From Rhodopseudomonas palustris (lineage in GTDB: Bacteria > Pseudomonadota > Alphaproteobacteria > Rhizobiales > Xanthobacteraceae), in NCBI RefSeq assembly GCF_013415845.1, contig NZ_CP058907.1:992001-1056000 (forward strand): DNA of 64,000 bases. Direction: 5' to 3'. The position numbers and the translations under genes were made by a program. This document shows positions 32,356 through 41,940 of the stretch, piece after piece (the stretch's first letter is position 1; every line of letters begins with the position of its first letter). Below the pieces are notes generated by a model that ran no database searches, was not told the origin of the DNA, and was given only the letters and a program-made list of their open reading frames with translations.

Positions 32356-33015
32356 TCATTGCCGGGGGGCGGCAGCGAAGCCTTGACGTAGCGCTTCGCC
32401 GGCGTCCGCCAGCGCGGCCGTGGGATCGTCGGCGCCCCAGATGAAGTCGCCCACCAGCACGAAATCGGCACCTGCTGTGGCGAATTGATGGACTTCCTCG
32501 CGGCTGGTCGCATAGCCGACGCATGGCGGCTCGAACAGCTCGGCCCACCAGTCCAGCCGCTCGGCGATCGCCTCCGGCGACGGCCGGGTTCCATCGGCGC
32601 CGGGTTCGCCGAACAGCACGTAATCGGCGCCGGCTTCGCCGGCGATCATCGAATCATGGCGGGTTTCCAGCCCGCCGACGCCGGCGATCCGGGACGGCTG
32701 CAACTGCGGCAGCCATTCCTGCATCGCCTTGATGCCTGACAGATGCGCGCCGTCGGCGCCGCCGCGGGCCACCAGGTCGGCGTGGCCGTCGACCAGGAGC
32801 GCCGCGCCGCCTGCCTGCACCACTGGTGCCACCGCCTTGATCCGCGACGTCAGGGTCCGCGGATCGGACGACTCCAGCCGTAGCAGTACCGCCGCGATAT
32901 CGGCAGCGGCGAGCAGCTTCGGCAGAGCCGCGGCCAGGGCGGCGGGATCGGCAGTCACCGGCGTCGCCAGATACAGGCGCGGCGCCGGACGCGATGGAGC
33001 AGGCTTGGCGTTCAT
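32356..33015 (-). CDS. ThiE/TenI-like TIM-barrel protein (219 aa)
   Basis: The sequence follows the thiamine-phosphate-synthase barrel: LYLATPVTADPAALAAALPK, LLVDGHADLVARGGADGAHL, AGVGGLETRHDSMIAGEAGA, DYVLFGEPGADG and FVLVGDFIWG. The usual ThiE substrate motifs (HLGQED, GVSxHS, GPVFPT) are replaced, so synthesis of thiamine phosphate is doubtful; it may be a TenI-like or specialised member. It starts five bases after the fba stop, so it is cotranscribed with the aldolase. No thi genes are nearby. Confidence 0.7.
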   Translation of the reverse strand: MNAKPAPSRPAPRLYLATPVTADPAALAAALPKLLAAADIAAVLLRLESSDPRTLTSRIKAVAPVVQAGGAALLVDGHADLVARGGADGAHLSGIKAMQEWLPQLQPSRIAGVGGLETRHDSMIAGEAGADYVLFGEPGADGTRPSPEAIAERLDWWAELFEPPCVGYATSREEVHQFATAGADFVLVGDFIWGADDPTAALADAGEALRQGFAAAPRQ

Positions 33016-33020
33016 ACGGC

Positions 33021-34055
33021 TCAGGCGGCCTTCTTGGTTTCGAGCTCGGCGCTCCACTCGCCCTTGGCGGCGAGCGAGTTCATCCGGGCCCGGTGGGTGA
33101 ACGCGGCCTGGCCGGCCGCGACGTTCTCGGCCTTGCCCGACCACGCCTTCTGCGGCGCGGCCTGCAGGGCACGGCCGTACGAGAAGGTGAGGCCCCAGGG
33201 CAGGCCACCGATCTTGTTCATGGCATCGAGGTGGGCCGTCGCTTCTTCGTCCGACTGGCCGCCGGACAGGAAGGCGATGCCCGGCACCGCCGACGGCACG
33301 CAGGCCTTCAGCAGCTTCACGGTCTTCTCGGCGACTTCCTGCACCGACGCCTTCTTAGCCGATTTCTTGCCGGGGACAGCCATGTTCGGCTTCAGGATCA
33401 TGCCTTCAAGGGCGACGCGCTGGAAGTACAGTTGCTGGAAGGTTTCCTTCAGCACCCATTCGGTGATGCTGTAGCAGGTGTCGATGTCGTGGGCGCCGTC
33501 CATCAGCACCTCCGGCTCGACGATCGGCACGATCTGGGCCTGCTGGCACAGCGCCGCGTAGCGCGCCAGCGCGTGGGCGTTGGTCATGATCGCGGTGTGG
33601 CTCGGAACGCCACGGGCAGTGTCGATGTCGATCACCGCGCGCCACTTCGCGAACCGGGCACCCTGCTTGTAGTATTTGGCGAGCCGCTCGGCGAGCTTGT
33701 CGAGGCCGACCGTGATGGTTTCGCCCGGGCAGTTCGGCAGCGGCTGAGTGCCCTCGTCGACCTTGATGCCCGGAATGCTGCCGGCCTGCTCGATCAGCTT
33801 CACCAGCGGGGTGCCGTCGGCGGCGTTCTGCCAGATCGTCTCGTCGTACAGGATCACGCCGGAGACGTAGTCGCTCATCGCTTCCTTGGAGCGGAACAGC
33901 ATCTCGCGATAGTCGCGGCGGTTGGTCTCGGTCGACTCCACCCCGATGACGTCGAACCGCTTCTTGATCGTCCCCGAGGACTCGTCGGCGGCGAGAATGC
34001 CTTTGCCGGGCGCGACCATGGCGCGAGCGATCTGGTTCAAGTCAGCGAGGTTCAT
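33021..34055 (-). CDS. fbaB: Class I fructose-bisphosphate aldolase
   Basis: The enzyme cleaves fructose 1,6-bisphosphate into two triose phosphates, or the reverse in Calvin-cycle and gluconeogenic flow. This is the Schiff-base (class I) type: GILAADESSGTIKKRF near residue 20, ARFAKWRAVIDID with the binding lysine region, VEPEVLMDG, GMILKPNM with the catalytic lysine, and FLSGGQSDEEAT. The 344-residue length is standard. It follows pgk after a toxin-antitoxin pair and precedes the ThiE-like gene by five bases. Confidence 0.95.
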   Translation of the reverse strand: MNLADLNQIARAMVAPGKGILAADESSGTIKKRFDVIGVESTETNRRDYREMLFRSKEAMSDYVSGVILYDETIWQNAADGTPLVKLIEQAGSIPGIKVDEGTQPLPNCPGETITVGLDKLAERLAKYYKQGARFAKWRAVIDIDTARGVPSHTAIMTNAHALARYAALCQQAQIVPIVEPEVLMDGAHDIDTCYSITEWVLKETFQQLYFQRVALEGMILKPNMAVPGKKSAKKASVQEVAEKTVKLLKACVPSAVPGIAFLSGGQSDEEATAHLDAMNKIGGLPWGLTFSYGRALQAAPQKAWSGKAENVAAGQAAFTHRARMNSLAAKGEWSAELETKKAA

Positions 34056-34109
34056 CGCGTCTCTCCTTTGGCTGTTCTTGTTGGTTTGGGAAGCCGTTCG
34101 GACAGGGTC

Positions 34110-34433
34110 TTAGACAATGCCGAGGAAGATGGCGAGGGCGCGATTGACCGCGGCCATGTCGTCGGTGGAGAGGGAACCGATCACCGGGCCGACTTTCCGT
34201 CGTGCCAGCGAACCGATCTTTTCAATCATGATGCTGGAAGGGCTTCGCAGTCCATTTTCCTTCGTCGGCAAGACCAGGATACGCGTTCGCCGAGTGTCCA
34301 GCAGATGCGAAGTCAGCGGCAGGACGGTTACCGACGCAAGGTCGTCAAAACCATCAGACTGAATGACTAAAGCCGGCCGGGGCTTTCCGTAGTCTCCTGA
34401 AAACGCGACGGTGACCAGATCGCCGCGCTTCAT
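34110..34433 (-). CDS. PemK/MazF-family toxin (107 aa)
   Basis: MazF-type toxins are ribosome-independent mRNA endonucleases. The product has the family opening MKRGDLVTVAFSGDYGKPRP (the RGD/RPALVIQ segment), VTVLPLTSH, and the C-terminal strand-helix SIMIEKIGSLARRKVGPVIG, where acting residues sit. The start ATG at 34433 overlaps the antitoxin stop by four bases. The pair sits between pgk and fba, inside the central-carbon block, which is unusual for a mobile addiction module. Confidence 0.85.
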   Translation of the reverse strand: MKRGDLVTVAFSGDYGKPRPALVIQSDGFDDLASVTVLPLTSHLLDTRRTRILVLPTKENGLRSPSSIMIEKIGSLARRKVGPVIGSLSTDDMAAVNRALAIFLGIV

Positions 34434-34714
34434 GCTTTCCAATCACCGAAATCGGCCAGTTCCCACATGCCTTCCAGCACGATTTCGCTTTCGGGATCGG
34501 CGTTGATGAGTTCGCACTCTCGCCGGATCTCGGCCTTGTATTCCGGAGAGTTGTAGTCCTCCGGAACCCAGATCGTGACTGGCTTCAGGCCCATGGCCTT
34601 CATCTTTTCGCGGTGACGGCGGACCCGTTCGGCGCTGGCGCTGCGGGGCTTCGAGGCTCCACCGGAAGCGGCAGGGCGCTTGCCCTTGGCTGGCTTGTCG
34701 ACCGGCTTGTCCAT
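34430..34714 (-). CDS. MazE-like antitoxin (DUF3018, 94 aa)
   Basis: A Lys/Ala-rich disordered N-terminus (about 1-28) is followed by the DUF3018 core: ERVRRHREKMKAMGLKPVTI, WVPEDYNSPEYKAEIRRECE and an acidic C-terminus (EGMWELADFGDWKA) that would bind the toxin. Antitoxin first, toxin second with four bases of overlap is the usual gene order. It is expected to repress its own promoter between pgk and itself. Confidence 0.82.
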   Translation of the reverse strand: MDKPVDKPAKGKRPAASGGASKPRSASAERVRRHREKMKAMGLKPVTIWVPEDYNSPEYKAEIRRECELINADPESEIVLEGMWELADFGDWKA

Positions 34715-34811
34715 CGCAGGCCTCCTCCGACCGGAGCGTTACATGTAACGCAAGATAGGCTCCGGTGGAGGCGGTCGCAAGCCGGCGCCGCGGGGGCGCC
34801 GGCAGTAGGGA

Positions 34812-36008
34812 TCACTTGACCTGGAGCACTTCGACGCCCGGCAGCGGCTTGCCTTCCATCCATTCCAGGAAGGCGCCGCCGGCGGTCGAGATGTAGGTGA
34901 AGTCGTCGGCGACGCCGGCATGGTTGAGCGCCGCGACGGTGTCGCCGCCGCCGGCGACCGACACCAGCTTGCCGGCCTTGGTGCGCTTGGCGGCATGTTT
35001 GGCGGCTTCGACCGTGCCCTTGTCGAACGGCGTCAGCTCGAAGGCGCCGACCGGGCCGTTCCACACCAGGGTCGCGGCATCGTCGATCGCGGCGTGAATG
35101 CGCTCGATCGAACGCGGGCCGACGTCGAGGATCATGGCATCGTCCGGGATGGCGTCGAGCCCGTAGGCGAACGACGGCGCATTGGCCTCGAAGTGATAGG
35201 CGACGGTGGCGTCGACCGGCAGGATGATGGCGCAGTTGGCGGCCTCGGCCTTGTCGAGGATGCGCAGCGCGGTCGGGGCCAGGTCCTTCTCGCACAGCGA
35301 CTTGCCGACCTTGACGCCCTGGGCGTGCAGGAAGGTGTTGGCCATGCCGCCGCCGATCACCAGCGCCTGCACCTTGGTGACCAGGTTTTCGAGCAGGTCG
35401 ATCTTGGTCGACACCTTGGCGCCGCCGACGATCGCGATCACCGGCTTCACCGGCGCTTCCAGCGCCTTGTTCAGCGCGACCAATTCGGCCTGCATGGTGC
35501 GGCCCGCGTAAGCCGGCAGCTTGTGGCCGAGGCCTTCGGTGGTGGCGTGGGCGCGGTGCGCGGCCGAGAACGCGTCGTTGACCCAGATGTCGCCGAGCTC
35601 GGCGAGCTTGGCGACGAACGCCGGATCGTTCTTCTCTTCCTCGGGATGGAAGCGGGTGTTTTCCAGGCACAGGATGTCGCCGTCGGCCATCGCGGCGATC
35701 GCCTTGGCGGCGGGCTCGCCGATGCAGTCGTCAGCGAAGCCGACCGGCTTCTTGATGACGTCGGCCAGCGCAGCAGCGACCGGCTTGAGCGAGTTCTTGT
35801 CGTCGCGGCCCTTCGGCCGGCCGAAATGCGCCAGCAGGATCACCTTGGCGCCCTTGCCCGACAGCTCGGTGATGGTCGGCATCACGCGTTCGAGCCGGGT
35901 GGTGTCGGTCACCTTGCCGGCGTCCATCGGCACGTTGAGATCGACGCGCAGCAGCACGCGCTTGCCCTTCAAATCGACGTCGTCGAGGGTGCGGAATGTC
36001 TTTGTCAT
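34812..36008 (-). CDS. pgk: Phosphoglycerate kinase
   Basis: PGK interconverts 3-phosphoglycerate and 1,3-bisphosphoglycerate with ATP/ADP. The 398-residue protein has [12 protein letters not shown] (residues about 15-26), [10 protein letters not shown], the [15 protein letters not shown] segment, and the [13 protein letters not shown] nucleotide loop near the C-terminus, all canonical. The ATG at 36008 is chosen; an in-frame extension to 36092 is unlikely because it reads through a palindromic repeat. It follows gap in the leftward block. Confidence 0.96.
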   Translation of the reverse strand: MTKTFRTLDDVDLKGKRVLLRVDLNVPMDAGKVTDTTRLERVMPTITELSGKGAKVILLAHFGRPKGRDDKNSLKPVAAALADVIKKPVGFADDCIGEPAAKAIAAMADGDILCLENTRFHPEEEKNDPAFVAKLAELGDIWVNDAFSAAHRAHATTEGLGHKLPAYAGRTMQAELVALNKALEAPVKPVIAIVGGAKVSTKIDLLENLVTKVQALVIGGGMANTFLHAQGVKVGKSLCEKDLAPTALRILDKAEAANCAIILPVDATVAYHFEANAPSFAYGLDAIPDDAMILDVGPRSIERIHAAIDDAATLVWNGPVGAFELTPFDKGTVEAAKHAAKRTKAGKLVSVAGGGDTVAALNHAGVADDFTYISTAGGAFLEWMEGKPLPGVEVLQVK

Positions 36009-36029
36009 GATGAACCCGGTGCCTTGGGT

Positions 36030-36073
36030 GTCATCCTTCGAGACGCCTCGCTGCGCTCGGCTCCTCAGGATGA
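36030..36073. repeat. Partial intergenic palindromic repeat
   Basis: GTCATCCTTCGAGACGCC at the left and CTCCTCAGGATGA at the right are short inverted arms around a CGCTGCGCTCGG core. It lies just upstream of pgk. Confidence 0.55.
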
Positions 36074-36229
36074 GGGAGGATGAGGGGCGCACGAAGAACA
36101 GCTTCGGCGCGTCGAATGCGGCGCCCCATGGGAGAAGCGGGTAATAACCCGAACTTGGTCCATGAGGCGCCGTGTCGTTTTCGACTTCGTCGCTGAGCGA
36201 CTTGGTCGACGAGATCGAGACTTAGTCGA

Positions 36230-37237
36230 TTAGATCAGCTTGCCAATCGCGACGGCAGTGTCGGCCATGCGGTTGGAGAAGCCCCACTCGTTGTCGTACC
36301 ACGACATCACGCGAACCAGCGTGCCGTTCTGCACCTTGGTCTGGTCCATGTGGAAGGTGGACGAGTGCGGATCGTGGTTGAAGTCGATCGAGACGTTCGG
36401 CGCGTTGGTGTAGCCGAGGATGCCCTTCAGCTCCTGCTCGGCGGCGCGCTTGATCGCTTCGTTGATCTCTTCCTTGGTGGTGGCCTTCTTGGCGATGATC
36501 TTGAGGTCGACCACCGAGACGTTCGGGGTCGGCACGCGGATCGCGACGCCGTCCAGCTTGCCCTTCAGCTCCGGCAGCACCAGGCCGATCGCCTTGGCGG
36601 CGCCGGTCGAAGTCGGGATCATCGACATCGCCGCGGCGCGGCCGCGGTAGAGATCCTTGTGCATGGTGTCCAGCGTCGGCTGGTCGCCGGTGTAGGCGTG
36701 GATCGTGGTCATGAAGCCGGTTTCGATGCCGACGGTGTCGTTGAGCACCTTGGCGACCGGAGCCAGGCAGTTCGTGGTGCACGAGCCGTTCGAAACCACC
36801 ATGTGGTCCTTGGACAGGGTCTCGTGGTTGACGCCATACACGATGGTCGCGTCAGCGCCGTCCGACGGAGCCGAAACCAGCACGCGCTTGGCGCCGGCGG
36901 TCAGCAGCGTGGCGGCCTTGTCGCGCGCGGTGAAGATACCGGTGCATTCCAGCGCGATGTCGACGCCGACTTCCTTGTACGGCAGCGCCGAAGGATCCTT
37001 GATCGCCGTCACCTTGATCTTGCCGCGGCCGGCATCGATGGTGTCGCCGTCGACCTTGACCTCGAACGGGAAGCGGCCGTGGACGGAGTCGAAGCGGAGC
37101 AGATGGGCGTTGGTCTCAACGGGGCCGAGATCGTTGATCGCAACGACTTCGATATCCTTACGACCGGACTCGTAGATCGCCCGCAGAACGTTGCGGCCGA
37201 TACGGCCAAACCCATTGATCGCGACCCGGACTGCCAT
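36230..37237 (-). CDS. gap: Glyceraldehyde-3-phosphate dehydrogenase, type I
   Basis: The enzyme phosphorylates and oxidises glyceraldehyde 3-phosphate. The 335 residues begin [20 protein letters not shown] (NAD-binding loop), and the catalytic cysteine is in [16 protein letters not shown] (about residue 154), with the substrate loop [20 protein letters not shown] and C-terminal [13 protein letters not shown]. It lies between tkt and pgk, as in Calvin-cycle or glycolytic clusters of Rhizobiales. The 215-base gap after it may hold pgk's own promoter. Confidence 0.97.
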   Translation of the reverse strand: MAVRVAINGFGRIGRNVLRAIYESGRKDIEVVAINDLGPVETNAHLLRFDSVHGRFPFEVKVDGDTIDAGRGKIKVTAIKDPSALPYKEVGVDIALECTGIFTARDKAATLLTAGAKRVLVSAPSDGADATIVYGVNHETLSKDHMVVSNGSCTTNCLAPVAKVLNDTVGIETGFMTTIHAYTGDQPTLDTMHKDLYRGRAAAMSMIPTSTGAAKAIGLVLPELKGKLDGVAIRVPTPNVSVVDLKIIAKKATTKEEINEAIKRAAEQELKGILGYTNAPNVSIDFNHDPHSSTFHMDQTKVQNGTLVRVMSWYDNEWGFSNRMADTAVAIGKLI

Positions 37238-37452
37238 CCAATTTCTCCTCGCTGCAGATGATTTTCAGTTCTATGGCGGGGCCCGCCCCGTACTCTTGCG
37301 CGGTTTCATGCCCAAAATGCCGAGCAGTTGCAATCCGCTCGTTCATGATTCAGATCAAAGACTTACCGCAGGCGCGGCCCACCTGATGCGGTGAACCGCC
37401 GCGCCTGAAAAACTGCGCGATCCTTAATCGCCCGAGTGTGGGCGCCGAGATA

Positions 37453-39438
37453 TTAGGCGGCAAGCCGACGCTTAGCGGCGTCCGCCACAGCTTCGGCGGT
37501 GATTCCGAAGTGCTTGTAGAGGTCCTTGGCCGGTGCGCTGGCGCCGAAGCCGGTCATGCCGACGAAGCCGCCGTCCGGACCGATCACCGCGTCCCAGCCG
37601 AACCGCACCGCGGCTTCGACCGCGACCTTGACCGGTGCATCGCCGATGATCGCCGCGCGGGTGGCATCGTCCTGAGCCAGCAGCAGATCGAGCGACGGCA
37701 CCGACACGACGCGGGCGGCGACGCCCTGCACCTCGAGCAGCTTCTGGGCCGCGACTGCGATCTCGACCTCGGAACCGGTGGCGAAGATCGAAACCTGCGC
37801 CTTGCCGGGTGCCGGGATCAGCTCATAGCCGCCGGTGGCGCAGAGGTTGGCCTCGGACGTCGCGGTGCGGACCTGGGCGAGGTTCTGCCGCGACAGCGCC
37901 AGCAAGGTTGGCCCATTGGTGTTTTCCAGTGCGAGCTGCCAGCACTCGGCGGTTTCCACCGCGTCGGCCGGGCGGAATACCCGCATGTTCGGCATCGCCC
38001 GCAGCGCCGCGAGATGTTCGACCGGCTGATGCGTCGGGCCGTCTTCGCCGAGCCCGATCGAGTCGTGGGTCATGATGTACACGACCGGCACATGCGACAG
38101 CGCCGCCACCCGCATCGACGGGCGGGCGTAGTCGGTGAAGCACAGGAAGGTGCCGCCCGCGGGCGCAAACCCGCCGTGCATCGCCAAGCCGTTCATCGCC
38201 GCCGCCATGCCCATCTCGCGGATGCCGTAGTGGATGTAGCGGCCGGAGAAATCGTCCGGCGTCACGTCCTTGGCCTGCTTGACGCGGGTGTTGTTGGAGG
38301 GCGTCAGGTCGGCGGAGCCGAGCAGCAGCTCGGGTACCACGGGCGTCAGCGCTTCCAGCGCCAGCTCGCTGGCCTTGCGGGTCGCGATGGTCTGCGGCTC
38401 GGCAACCAGCTTGTCCTTGAGCGTACGGATCGCGTCCGCAATCGCCGCCGGCCGCTTGCGGTCGATCACCCGGCGCTTGAAATCGTCGCGCTTGTCCGCT
38501 GGCAGGGCGTCGAACCGCGCCAGCCAGTCGGCGCGCGCCGATGCCCCCTGCTTGCCGACATTGCGCCAGGCGCTGAGCACGTCGTCGGGAATCTCGAACG
38601 GGCCGTAATCCCAGCCGAGCGCCTTCTTGGCGCCCGCGAGCTCCTCGGCTCCGAGCGGCTCGCCATGGGCCTTCGAGGTGCCGGCCTTATGCGGCGCGCC
38701 GAACCCGATCGTGGTCTTGCAGGCGATCATGGTCGGCCGGTCGGAGGCCTGGGCTTTGCGGATCGCGTCGGCGATCGCCTTGTGGTCGTGGCCGTCGATC
38801 CGGAACGAATTCCAGCCATGCGCCTGGAAGCGCGCGACCTGGTCGACATTGTCGGTCAGCGACAGCGGCCCGTCGATCGAGATGCCGTTGTCGTCGTACA
38901 GGAAGATCAGCTTCGACAGCCTGAGATGCCCGGCTAGTGCGATCGCTTCGTGGCTGACGCCTTCCATCAGGTCGCCGTCCGAGCACAGCACGTAGGTGTA
39001 GTGATCGACGATGTCGCCGAACTCCGCTTGCAACAGTCGTTCTGCCAGCGCGGTGCCGACCGAGGAGGCGACGCCCTGGCCGAGCGGACCGGTGGTGGTC
39101 TCGACCGAGGAGGTGATGCAGTTCTCAGGATGCCCCGGCGTCTTGGAGTCGAGCTGACGGAAATTCTTGATCTGGTCGAGCGTCAGCTCCTCATTGCCGG
39201 TCAGATACAGCAGCGCATAGAGCAGCATCGAGCCATGGCCGGCCGAGAGGATGAAGCGGTCGCGATCCGGCCAGTGCGGGTCGACCGCATCGAATTTCAA
39301 GAACTGCGTCCACAGCACGGTCGCGACGTCGGCGGCGCCCATCGGCAGCCCGGGATGGCCGGATTTGGCTTTTTCCACCGCATCCATCGCCAGCGCCCGG
39401 ATTGCGTTTGCCATACGGGAATGATCGACCTGCGCCAT
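37453..39438 (-). CDS. tkt: Transketolase
   Basis: Transketolase moves two-carbon units between sugar phosphates in the pentose-phosphate and Calvin cycles. The 661-residue protein has the thiamine-diphosphate region [18 protein letters not shown] (as [13 protein letters not shown]), [18 protein letters not shown], the central [18 protein letters not shown] with the catalytic glutamate, [17 protein letters not shown], and [12 protein letters not shown] near the end. The ATG at 39438 ([20 protein letters not shown]) is chosen; an extension to 39585 lacks support. It heads the leftward block tkt-gap-pgk-TA-fba-thiE-like-Sel1. Confidence 0.97.
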   Translation of the reverse strand: MAQVDHSRMANAIRALAMDAVEKAKSGHPGLPMGAADVATVLWTQFLKFDAVDPHWPDRDRFILSAGHGSMLLYALLYLTGNEELTLDQIKNFRQLDSKTPGHPENCITSSVETTTGPLGQGVASSVGTALAERLLQAEFGDIVDHYTYVLCSDGDLMEGVSHEAIALAGHLRLSKLIFLYDDNGISIDGPLSLTDNVDQVARFQAHGWNSFRIDGHDHKAIADAIRKAQASDRPTMIACKTTIGFGAPHKAGTSKAHGEPLGAEELAGAKKALGWDYGPFEIPDDVLSAWRNVGKQGASARADWLARFDALPADKRDDFKRRVIDRKRPAAIADAIRTLKDKLVAEPQTIATRKASELALEALTPVVPELLLGSADLTPSNNTRVKQAKDVTPDDFSGRYIHYGIREMGMAAAMNGLAMHGGFAPAGGTFLCFTDYARPSMRVAALSHVPVVYIMTHDSIGLGEDGPTHQPVEHLAALRAMPNMRVFRPADAVETAECWQLALENTNGPTLLALSRQNLAQVRTATSEANLCATGGYELIPAPGKAQVSIFATGSEVEIAVAAQKLLEVQGVAARVVSVPSLDLLLAQDDATRAAIIGDAPVKVAVEAAVRFGWDAVIGPDGGFVGMTGFGASAPAKDLYKHFGITAEAVADAAKRRLAA

Positions 39439-39491
39439 GATGGATCTCGCTGAAAAATGAGGGATGCCGTGTTCCGGTGGAATCGGAACGT

Positions 39492-39512
39492 GCCCTGCCT
39501 TGATGGCAGGGC
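39492..39512. promoter_or_regulatory. Hairpin upstream of tkt
   Basis: GCCCTGCC (39492-39499) and GGCAGGGC (39505-39512) pair perfectly around TTGAT, 54-74 bases before the tkt ATG. It may be a 5'-leader hairpin or a protein-binding site. CbbR sites are possible but not shown. Confidence 0.4.
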
Positions 39513-39643
39513 GATGAACAGAACAGATGGGGGTGAGCAGCCGGAGAAGCCAGTTCGGCATAGCACCCGATACCGTTAAGGCCAATATTAGGGCCGGAAA
39601 CCGGCGTTCCGAGGGGCGCTTTGCAGTGCATAGTTCAGCGGCA

Positions 39644-39762
39644 GCGTTGCGCTGGGCTTCTGCGCCACGTAAATTTCATGCTCTAAAGGCTTGTTCAATC
39701 GTGGCTTTTGTGGGGGTCCCCAGAGACCTCGGGTGTGGGAGCTTGCGAGGGGTCGCGCAACG
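39644..39762 (+). ncRNA. Structured leader or small RNA upstream of DUF4164-zapA (6S-like arrangement possible)
   Basis: A closing helix CGTTGCGC (39644-39651) with GCGCAACG (39755-39762) encloses an inner helix GCCACG (39664-39669) with CGTGGC (39700-39705), plus small GC hairpins on the 3' side. A long closing stem, a wide internal bubble and a terminal loop resemble 6S RNA, which lies near zapA in many proteobacteria. I do not recognise a 6S consensus, no terminator is present, and the element abuts the next start codon. A structured 5' leader is equally likely. Confidence 0.3.
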
Positions 39763-39765
39763 AGC

Positions 39766-40110
39766 ATGACGGATCGTCCTGCCCACGGTTCCATCGCTAC
39801 CGATCAGGCACCGGCCGAGATCGTTGCGGCGGCTCGCCGCCTTGCGGCGGCGCTCGAAGCGCTGGAAAGCGCGGTGGAACGGCGTGCCGAGGCCGACCGC
39901 GACGAGGACGAGCTGGCATCGCGAATCCAGGCGCTCGGCGCCGATCGTTCGCGCCTCGCCGATGAACTCGACGGTGCGTTGGTACGCAGCCGCAAGCTCG
40001 AGCGGGTCAATCGCGAGATCGCGCAGCGGCTCGACTCCGCGATCGACACCATCCGTCACGTGCTCGACACGGAAGCAGGCGATCCACAGCCGGCCGAGGA
40101 GGAGTCATGA
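39766..40110 (+). CDS. DUF4164 coiled-coil protein (114 aa)
   Basis: A nearly continuous helix with heptads (IVAAARRLAAALEALESAVE, IQALGADRSRLADELDGALV) makes it a coiled-coil protein of the DUF4164 family, which in Rhizobiales is regularly found before zapA. The ATG at 39766 is chosen. It overlaps zapA by four bases, implying coupling and perhaps a shared role in cell division. Direct functional data for the family are not known to me. Confidence 0.8.
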   Translation: MTDRPAHGSIATDQAPAEIVAAARRLAAALEALESAVERRAEADRDEDELASRIQALGADRSRLADELDGALVRSRKLERVNREIAQRLDSAIDTIRHVLDTEAGDPQPAEEES

Positions 40111-40517
40111 GCTCGAGCGACTCCGCTGGATCCGCCAACCACGTCAGCGTCACCATCAACGGCCGGCAATACCGGATGGCCTGCGAGCCAGGCCAGGAGC
40201 CGCAGCTGCTCGGGCTCGCTGAAAATCTCGAGACACGGATCCAGAGCCTGCGCGGCCGGTTCGGCGAGATCGGCGACGCGCGGCTGACTGTGATGGCGGC
40301 GCTGATGATGGCCGACGAACTCCTCGACGCCCACGGCCGCATTGCCTCGCTGCAGCAGGAGGTCGATGCCCTGCGCAACGACCGCGCCGCTGCGCTCGAT
40401 CGCACGGTCTCGACCAACCGCGCCGTCGCCGCTGCACTCAACAGCGCCGCCGAACGCATCGAACGCACCACCCAAGTGCTCAACCGCACGATCGGCGGCG
40501 GCATCGCGATCGGATAG
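40107..40517 (+). CDS. zapA: Cell division protein ZapA
   Basis: ZapA binds FtsZ and bundles its filaments at the division site. The N-terminal HVSVTINGRQYRMACEPGQE and LLGLAENLETRIQSLRGRFG segment is the ZapA globular head; the rest (about 60-136) is a coiled coil for dimer and tetramer formation. At 136 residues it is slightly longer than E. coli ZapA. The start overlaps the DUF4164 stop (ATGA). Confidence 0.9.
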   Translation: MSSSDSAGSANHVSVTINGRQYRMACEPGQEPQLLGLAENLETRIQSLRGRFGEIGDARLTVMAALMMADELLDAHGRIASLQQEVDALRNDRAAALDRTVSTNRAVAAALNSAAERIERTTQVLNRTIGGGIAIG

Positions 40518-40527
40518 TTGTTACTCC

Positions 40528-40644
40528 GTCATTCTGGGGCACGCGCAGAGCGCGTGAACCCGAAATCCCGACATGTTGAAATGCCGGTTGCTCGACAGCT
40601 CCAGATTCCGGGTTCGCTCGCGTTCGCGAGCGCCCCGGAATGAC
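40528..40644. repeat. Intergenic palindromic repeat, type C
   Basis: GTCATTCTGGGGC at the left and GCCCCGGAATGAC at the right are inverted arms, with GAACCCGAAATC/GATTCCGGGTTC inside; related to 16392-16492. It lies between zapA and a convergent RNA methyltransferase gene. Confidence 0.8.
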
Positions 40645-40652
40645 GCTTTGAA

Positions 40653-41894
40653 CTACTGCTTTCGTAACACCGCCACCAATTCGACATGAGGCGTGTACTT
40701 GAACTGATCGACCGGGATCACGCGTTCGAGCTTGTAGCCGCCATCGATCAACAGTTTCGCATCGCGGGCGAAGGTGGTGGCGTTACAGGAGACGGCGATC
40801 ACCAGAGGCACCCGGCTCGCTGCGAGCTGCGCGGCCTGCGCCTGCGCGCCCTGGCGCGGGGGATCGAACAGCACGGCGTCGAAGTCGCGGAGTTCGGGCG
40901 GTGCCAGCGGGCGACGGAATAGATCGCGTGCTTCGGCCTTCACCGGCTTCAGCCCCGACGTTGCCGGCGCGGCCTTCTGTAGCGCCGTGACCGCCGGCGC
41001 ATCGCTGTCACAGGCGAATACTCGCGCCTTTTCGGCGAGACGTAGCGCGAAAGGGCCGACGCCGCAGAACAAATCCGCGACCTGCTTGGCGCGGCCGAGA
41101 TTCGCCATCGCCAGCTCCGCCAGCGTCTGTTCGCCAAGCGCCGTCGCCTGCAGGAACACACCCGGCGGCAGCGTCACTTTGGCCTTGCCGATCGCCACCA
41201 CCGGCGGCCGGCGCAGCAGAACTAATTCACCGTGGCGCGTCAGCCGGGCGAGCTTGTGCTTCTCGGCGAGTTGCGAGAGTGAAGTGATCATCTTCGGCGG
41301 CAGCGGCCCGGAGCCGCGCACGTCGATATCGAGGCCGTTCTCGGTGGCGGTGACTTGAATGTCGAGCGGCTTGCCGACCGGCGTCAGCGCTTCGGCCAGC
41401 GCCCAGGCCGCCTCCAGCGCGCCGTTCAGCCCCGGATCGAGGATCGGGCAGTGATCGATGCCGATGATGTCGTGGCTCGCGGTGGCGCTGAAGCCGACCT
41501 TGAGAATGTCGTGCGTGCCGCGGCGGGCATGCAGCGTGATGCGGCGGCGGCCGGCGCCGTGGGCGTCGATCAGCGGGTCGACCGGAACGTCGATCCCGGC
41601 TTGGGCCAGCGTCTCGATTACTAGGTTGCGTTTCCACGTCCGATACGGCTCGTCGCGCAAATGCTGGATGGCGCAGCCGCCGCACACGCCGAAATGCGGA
41701 CAGAACGGCGCCACCCGGTCGGGGCTGGGGATCTCGACGCGCAGTAGTTTGCGGCGGTCGGGATGACCCTGCACCGGTTCGGCCTCGACAGTTTCGCCGG
41801 GCAGGGCGAACGGCACGTAGGTCGCGCCGCCTTGCGACAGGCTGACGCCGTCGCCGCGGTGGCCGAGCTGATCGATCGTCAGGGTTTGGATCAT
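40653..41894 (-). CDS. RlmD/TrmA-type RNA m5U methyltransferase (413 aa)
   Basis: The N-terminus is a TRAM-like domain ([20 protein letters not shown]), followed by an iron-sulfur motif [10 protein letters not shown] with a later DHCPIL cysteine, and a C-terminal SAM-dependent domain ([19 protein letters not shown]) with catalytic [10 protein letters not shown] and [11 protein letters not shown]. Such enzymes make 5-methyluridine in 23S rRNA or tRNA; which one cannot be decided here. The ATG at 41894 gives the standard length. Confidence 0.9.
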   Translation of the reverse strand: MIQTLTIDQLGHRGDGVSLSQGGATYVPFALPGETVEAEPVQGHPDRRKLLRVEIPSPDRVAPFCPHFGVCGGCAIQHLRDEPYRTWKRNLVIETLAQAGIDVPVDPLIDAHGAGRRRITLHARRGTHDILKVGFSATASHDIIGIDHCPILDPGLNGALEAAWALAEALTPVGKPLDIQVTATENGLDIDVRGSGPLPPKMITSLSQLAEKHKLARLTRHGELVLLRRPPVVAIGKAKVTLPPGVFLQATALGEQTLAELAMANLGRAKQVADLFCGVGPFALRLAEKARVFACDSDAPAVTALQKAAPATSGLKPVKAEARDLFRRPLAPPELRDFDAVLFDPPRQGAQAQAAQLAASRVPLVIAVSCNATTFARDAKLLIDGGYKLERVIPVDQFKYTPHVELVAVLRKQ

Positions 41895-41940
41895 GGCGAT
41901 GCGATAGTCCCCGGCCGGCAGGCCGTAAAGCCGGAAGTGA

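Noticed and set aside
34110..34714. MazEF pair as part of a phage-defence island
   Set aside because: It is isolated among central-carbon genes, with no other defence genes, integrase or repeats around it.
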